The notes beneath the pieces were generated by a model. It saw nothing but the letters and a program-made list of their open reading frames with translations. It had not been told where the DNA came from and ran no database searches. A stretch of DNA of 64,000 nucleotides from Rhizobium jaguaris (lineage in GTDB: Bacteria; Pseudomonadota; Alphaproteobacteria; Rhizobiales; Rhizobiaceae): NCBI RefSeq assembly GCF_003627755.1, contig NZ_CP032694.1, positions 1,169,501 to 1,233,500 on the forward strand, given 5' to 3'. A program made the position numbers and the translations under genes. Positions 61,594-64,000 of this stretch are shown piece after piece; position 1 is the stretch's first letter; each line of letters starts with the position of its first letter.

Positions 61594-61622
61594 AAAAAAG
61601 CCGCCAGGTAAGACTAGCGGCT
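61594..61622 (-). terminator. attenuator terminator before DAHP synthase
   Basis: AGCCGC (61599-61604 on plus) and GCGGCT (61617-61622) form the stem; on the minus-strand transcript it is followed by six U (plus A 61594-61599), 37 bases before the DAHP synthase start. AGGTAA in its loop (61606-61611) can pair with TTACCT (61650-61655) next to the leader stop codon, a possible antiterminator. Confidence 0.75.
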
Positions 61623-61653
61623 GTTCGGGTCTATGTCGTTGCGTCGATTTTAC

Positions 61654-61728
61654 CTACGCACGGGCCCGCCTCCGCTGAGAGCAGCGGTACGAATAAAATC
61701 GCGAGGCAATTGCGTAGGTGAATGACAT
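61654..61728 (-). CDS. 24-residue aromatic-rich leader peptide
   Basis: A 25-codon frame from ATG 61728 to TAG 61654 upstream of DAHP synthase. GAGAGG five bases before the ATG is a good ribosome site. The peptide has Phe at 3 and 11 and Tyr at 5, 12 and 14 (SRFYSYR), then a basic tail (RRRARA). Around it, ACCTACGCA (61652-61660) can pair with TGCGTAGGT (61711-61719), CGATTTTA (61645-61652) with TAAAATCG (61694-61701), and CCGCTG with CAGCGG (61672-61687). These mutually exclusive pairs plus the downstream terminator form a ribosome-mediated attenuator responding to charged tRNA-Phe/Tyr. Confidence 0.75.
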   Translation of the reverse strand: MSFTYAIASRFYSYRCSQRRRARA

Positions 61729-61939
61729 GCGGCCTCTCTACGACAAAAAATGCGGCTTGTCGATAATCTTGATACGTTTGGAGCGCATCATCAAAAGCCT
61801 CTTCGCGGGGCCACAGTTTTGACACCCGGGAAAGCAGCAGCAGCCTTATCTTGGCCCGCTATTTTTTGTTATCGCGAAGCCGAAACAATGCCGGCGGTCT
61901 CTGGCTTTCGAAAATCCACCCAGCAATATAATATAAGAA

Positions 61940-61959
61940 TAACATTATATATAATGTTA
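61940..61959. promoter_or_regulatory. 20-bp perfect AT-rich palindrome
   Basis: TAACATTATATATAATGTTA is a perfect palindrome, between the aromatic leader and the porin terminator. It could be a regulator site of the Fur/Zur type by its AT-rich dyad, but no gene starts adjacent to it in the expected direction. Confidence 0.55.
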
Positions 61960-61963
61960 CAAA

Positions 61964-62001
61964 TAAAAAATTCCACCTCCGGATGTGCTGCATCCGGGTG
62001 G
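61964..62001 (-). terminator. rho-independent terminator of the porin gene
   Basis: On the minus strand CCACCCGGATG and CATCCGGAGGTGG form a stem (plus 61973-62001, with a small bulge) around CAGCA, followed by a T-run (plus A 61965-61970). Lies about 120 bases after the porin stop. Confidence 0.8.
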
Positions 62002-62118
62002 TAGCGATTCTCAAATGTAGCGGTTCCAACTCGGAAGGACCGGCCCGGCTTCGCTGGAAGACGGACCGGCCCCCATCCGATCAGGGGTCAAGTCAGATCA
62101 GATCTCGGAAATGAGGTC

Positions 62119-63213
62119 TTAGAAGCTGCGCTGGAAGCGGAGGATACCAGCCCACTGATCCTGGTTCACAGAATCGAAGTTGGTGTAGGTAACTTCCGGC
62201 TCGACGAGCAGGTTCTTGACGGGGTTCCACTTGAGGTTCGTCGTGGCTTCGAAGATCTTCGAGTCGGTGTAGGCGAGCTGGACGTTCCACTTCAGCTGGT
62301 CGCTGATCTTATAGCCAACGCCACCCCAAACAGCCCAGTCACCCCAGCCGCAGAGATCGCCACGGCCAACCGGGCAAGCCGACGGGTCCAGGTTCGAGCC
62401 GGCATACTGGTTCAGCTTGGAGCCGTCCGTGTTCCAGCCGCCCATCAAGAAGGCCGAGAAGGCGCCGAAGTTGGCGTCGATACGAGCCTTGACAGCGCCT
62501 TCTTCGACGATGGAGTCATAACCACCGACGACGCGGAACTGCCAAGCGCCAGCCTTGTAGCCAGCACCGGCTACGACGTTCGGAGCATAGTGGTTTTGCT
62601 CGGACTTAACCCAAGCGCCGCCGAACGAAGACGCGTCAGCGCCGGAATTGGAATCTTCCAACGAAACCACAGCCGTGAAGCCGTTGCCGGCGTCGTAGTT
62701 GTAGGTCAACTGGTTGAGTTCGTACGGGCCGTCATAGATCACGTCGTCGTTGATGACGTCGCCGGCGTAACCGGTGAACAGGTTGTACTGCGAGTCCTGC
62801 TTACCAACCAGGAAACCAGCGAGGCTGATGTTAGCCCACAGCAGCTTCGGGGTCGTGGAGCCGCCTTCCTGCCAGTCGAAACGGTAGACGGTGTTGGTCT
62901 TCAGCGGACCGTATTCGGTGTCCGATGCCGTGTCGATGGAAAGCTGAGCGCGGGTGTGCCACAGCGTACCATAGTCGCCGCCTGGGCCCGGATTGTAAGC
63001 GTTGTACCACTTACCTTCGGTACGAACCATGCCGCCGATCTTGAGGCAGGTCTCGGTACCCGGGATGAAGAAGTAGCCAGCGCCATATGCGTCGCAGATG
63101 CGGACGTATTCGAGCGGCTCCGGCTCAGCGGCGACGACAGCGTCGGCTGCCTGAGCGCCGGAAACTGCTGCCAGCGCAGCAGCGGAGCCGAGAAGAAGGC
63201 TCTTGATATTCAT
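62119..63213 (-). CDS. Porin_2 family outer-membrane porin
   Basis: 364-residue beta-barrel porin of the rhizobial RopA/Omp2 type. Signal peptide MNIKSLLLGSAAALAAVSGA ending at AQA; then CDAYGAGYFFIPGTETCLKIGG, the conserved N-terminal disulfide region, alternating beta strands, and a terminal Phe (LRFQRSF) required for outer-membrane insertion. GGAG six bases before ATG 63213. Forms general diffusion pores. A 5' leader of unknown length with inverted repeats lies upstream. Confidence 0.95.
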   Translation of the reverse strand: MNIKSLLLGSAAALAAVSGAQAADAVVAAEPEPLEYVRICDAYGAGYFFIPGTETCLKIGGMVRTEGKWYNAYNPGPGGDYGTLWHTRAQLSIDTASDTEYGPLKTNTVYRFDWQEGGSTTPKLLWANISLAGFLVGKQDSQYNLFTGYAGDVINDDVIYDGPYELNQLTYNYDAGNGFTAVVSLEDSNSGADASSFGGAWVKSEQNHYAPNVVAGAGYKAGAWQFRVVGGYDSIVEEGAVKARIDANFGAFSAFLMGGWNTDGSKLNQYAGSNLDPSACPVGRGDLCGWGDWAVWGGVGYKISDQLKWNVQLAYTDSKIFEATTNLKWNPVKNLLVEPEVTYTNFDSVNQDQWAGILRFQRSF

Positions 63214-63637
63214 AAAAACTCCAATCCAATATAGATTGGGCACAGGCCATCGCGCCGAAAATCGACGTGCCTCACCCTATCCCTGTTAAAAACCCCGACT
63301 CGGGAGAAGCAGGCCCCACCCGCTTCTGTTCCCTATTAAGGACTAATTCCTGCAAAGTTATATGATATATTTTTTGCAGAGCGGCATTTTCATGATTTAA
63401 AAATTTCAGTTGCAGGAAAGCAACATCCGCAAACAAAATAGTAAGACACTCATAATATTGGCGCCGTAATAATCATTTTGGAGTACGATCCAGGGAGCCA
63501 GTCCCTTGACATGCGAAGGGAAGGCGGTTGCGGGAGAATTTCCCTGTGGGTGTGGAGGCGCGCCGCTCTCAACCAGATCCGCGCCTTCAACAGTGCGCGC
63601 TGGATTGCTGTCAGCGGTGAAAGTCGCGGAGCGCCGC
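63214..63637. other. porin upstream region
   Basis: About 424 bases. On the minus strand it contains an AGAAGC/GCTTCT hairpin (63305-63310 with 63322-63327) and a small CCCG-AGT-CGGG followed by T5 next to it, both within the probable leader, and an AT-rich stretch near 63350-63375 likely to hold the promoter. No further gene was recognised. Confidence 0.5.
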
Positions 63638-64000
63638 TTAATAGAGAACGGTTCGTTTCGAAGTCGGCGATATCAGCTTGCTGAGCATGGCGCCGATTGC
63701 GATGCCCCAGAGGGCGCCGGCCATGCCGACGATGATATCCATCGGAGAGCCGTAACTTCCATTCGCCAGAAAATGTGAGAAGCCGAGCGCCGAAACGCTG
63801 CCGATCATCAACAGGCAGGTGAAAGAGGGCGACTGTGGATAGGCAAGTCGCGCCAGCATGCCGGCGACGCAGAGTGCGCCCGCGCGATACATGTTGAAAG
63901 GATTGCCAAACTCGGCCTGCCAATTGAGATGCGCAAAGGTCACCGCAACCAGTGCCGCGATGTAGCTCCAAGCGATAATTTTCAAAAACCGGCCCGATAT
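63638..64000 (-). CDS. VanZ-like membrane protein, 5' end outside the window
   Basis: At least 120 residues with three or four hydrophobic segments: KIIAWSYIAALVAVTFAHL at the visible start, AGALCVAGMLARLAY, FTCLLMIGSVSALGFSHFLANG and SPMDIIVGMAGALWGIAIGAML. The arrangement recalls VanZ-like proteins. The frame stays open to the window edge (residues I-S-G-R-F before the TTG at 63985), so the true start may lie beyond 64000. Function unknown. Confidence 0.6.
   Translation of the reverse strand: MSGRFLKIIAWSYIAALVAVTFAHLNWQAEFGNPFNMYRAGALCVAGMLARLAYPQSPSFTCLLMIGSVSALGFSHFLANGSYGSPMDIIVGMAGALWGIAIGAMLSKLISPTSKRTVLY

Noticed and set aside
61631..61825. 64-codon minus-strand frame overlapping the aromatic leader
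   Set aside because: Uses another frame than the leader peptide, lacks a ribosome site and is explained by the leader and its stems.

Overview
The window is a chromosomal segment of an alphaproteobacterium of the family Rhizobiaceae, most like the Rhizobium/Agrobacterium lineage. The evidence is CcrM (the GANTC adenine methyltransferase) next to mutY, a DUF721 gene, a DsbA-like gene, smc and ppdK; SURF1 followed by ispH-thrB-rnhA; a Porin_2 outer-membrane porin; and several copies of the short intergenic palindromes (AAAGTG...GCGGTTTT core) typical of rhizobia. I cannot name the species. No phage, insertion sequence, CRISPR array or rRNA is visible.

Layout. 0-6 kb: an MBL-fold protein with a zinc ribbon, a small nucleotide kinase, DUF983-SURF1 (cytochrome oxidase assembly), ispH (isoprenoids), thrB and rnhA. 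6-13 kb is accessory: an ArsR/SRPBCC/membrane-protein operon, acylphosphatase, a TetR repressor divergent from an aldo/keto reductase with two perfect operators, a secreted Clp-like protein, a Dabb protein, and a frameshifted acetyltransferase with its MarR regulator. 13-16 kb: a zinc ABC transporter operon whose first gene is an unlisted 42-residue membrane protein behind a Zur-like box, then parDE. 16-28 kb: peroxiredoxin, a DsbD-N-like protein, YqgE, CsbD, a zinc metallopeptidase, then a leftward run thrC - M16 peptidase - acetyltransferase - GGDEF/EAL protein, a lipoprotein and a HAD phosphatase. 28-32.5 kb: regulators (MarR, GntR, ArsR), a NIPSNAP/monooxygenase pair and ccrM. 32.5-41 kb: SnoaL-like, HAD, mutY (leftward), a membrane protein, DUF721, a second parDE, dsbA and smc. 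41-51.7 kb: MBL hydrolase/TetR, CNNM transporter, a stand-alone CobT-like VWA protein, ppdK, DUF1499, a second MBL hydrolase and a cupin. 51.8-64 kb: tRNA-Gln, an ftsZ fragment, tRNA-Pro, a SRAP protein, a pentapeptide-repeat protein, three methionine sulfoxide reductases (free-Met, MsrB, MsrA), LysR, a methyltransferase, DAHP synthase with a leader peptide and attenuator, a porin, and a membrane protein cut by the window edge.

Most interesting: (1) upstream of DAHP synthase lies a 24-codon leader ORF rich in Phe/Tyr codons followed by a terminator, a complete ribosome-mediated attenuator; (2) the 42-residue membrane ORF coupled to the zinc ATPase gene; (3) thrC is interrupted by a frameshift exactly at A-AAA-AAG, the classical -1 slippery heptamer, with a GC stem four bases downstream; (4) a nested multi-hairpin element after ccrM; (5) a CobT VWA domain encoded alone and an FtsZ C-terminal fragment. 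The thrC shift and the acetyltransferase shift are both one base short in a homopolymer, so base-calling error must be excluded first.
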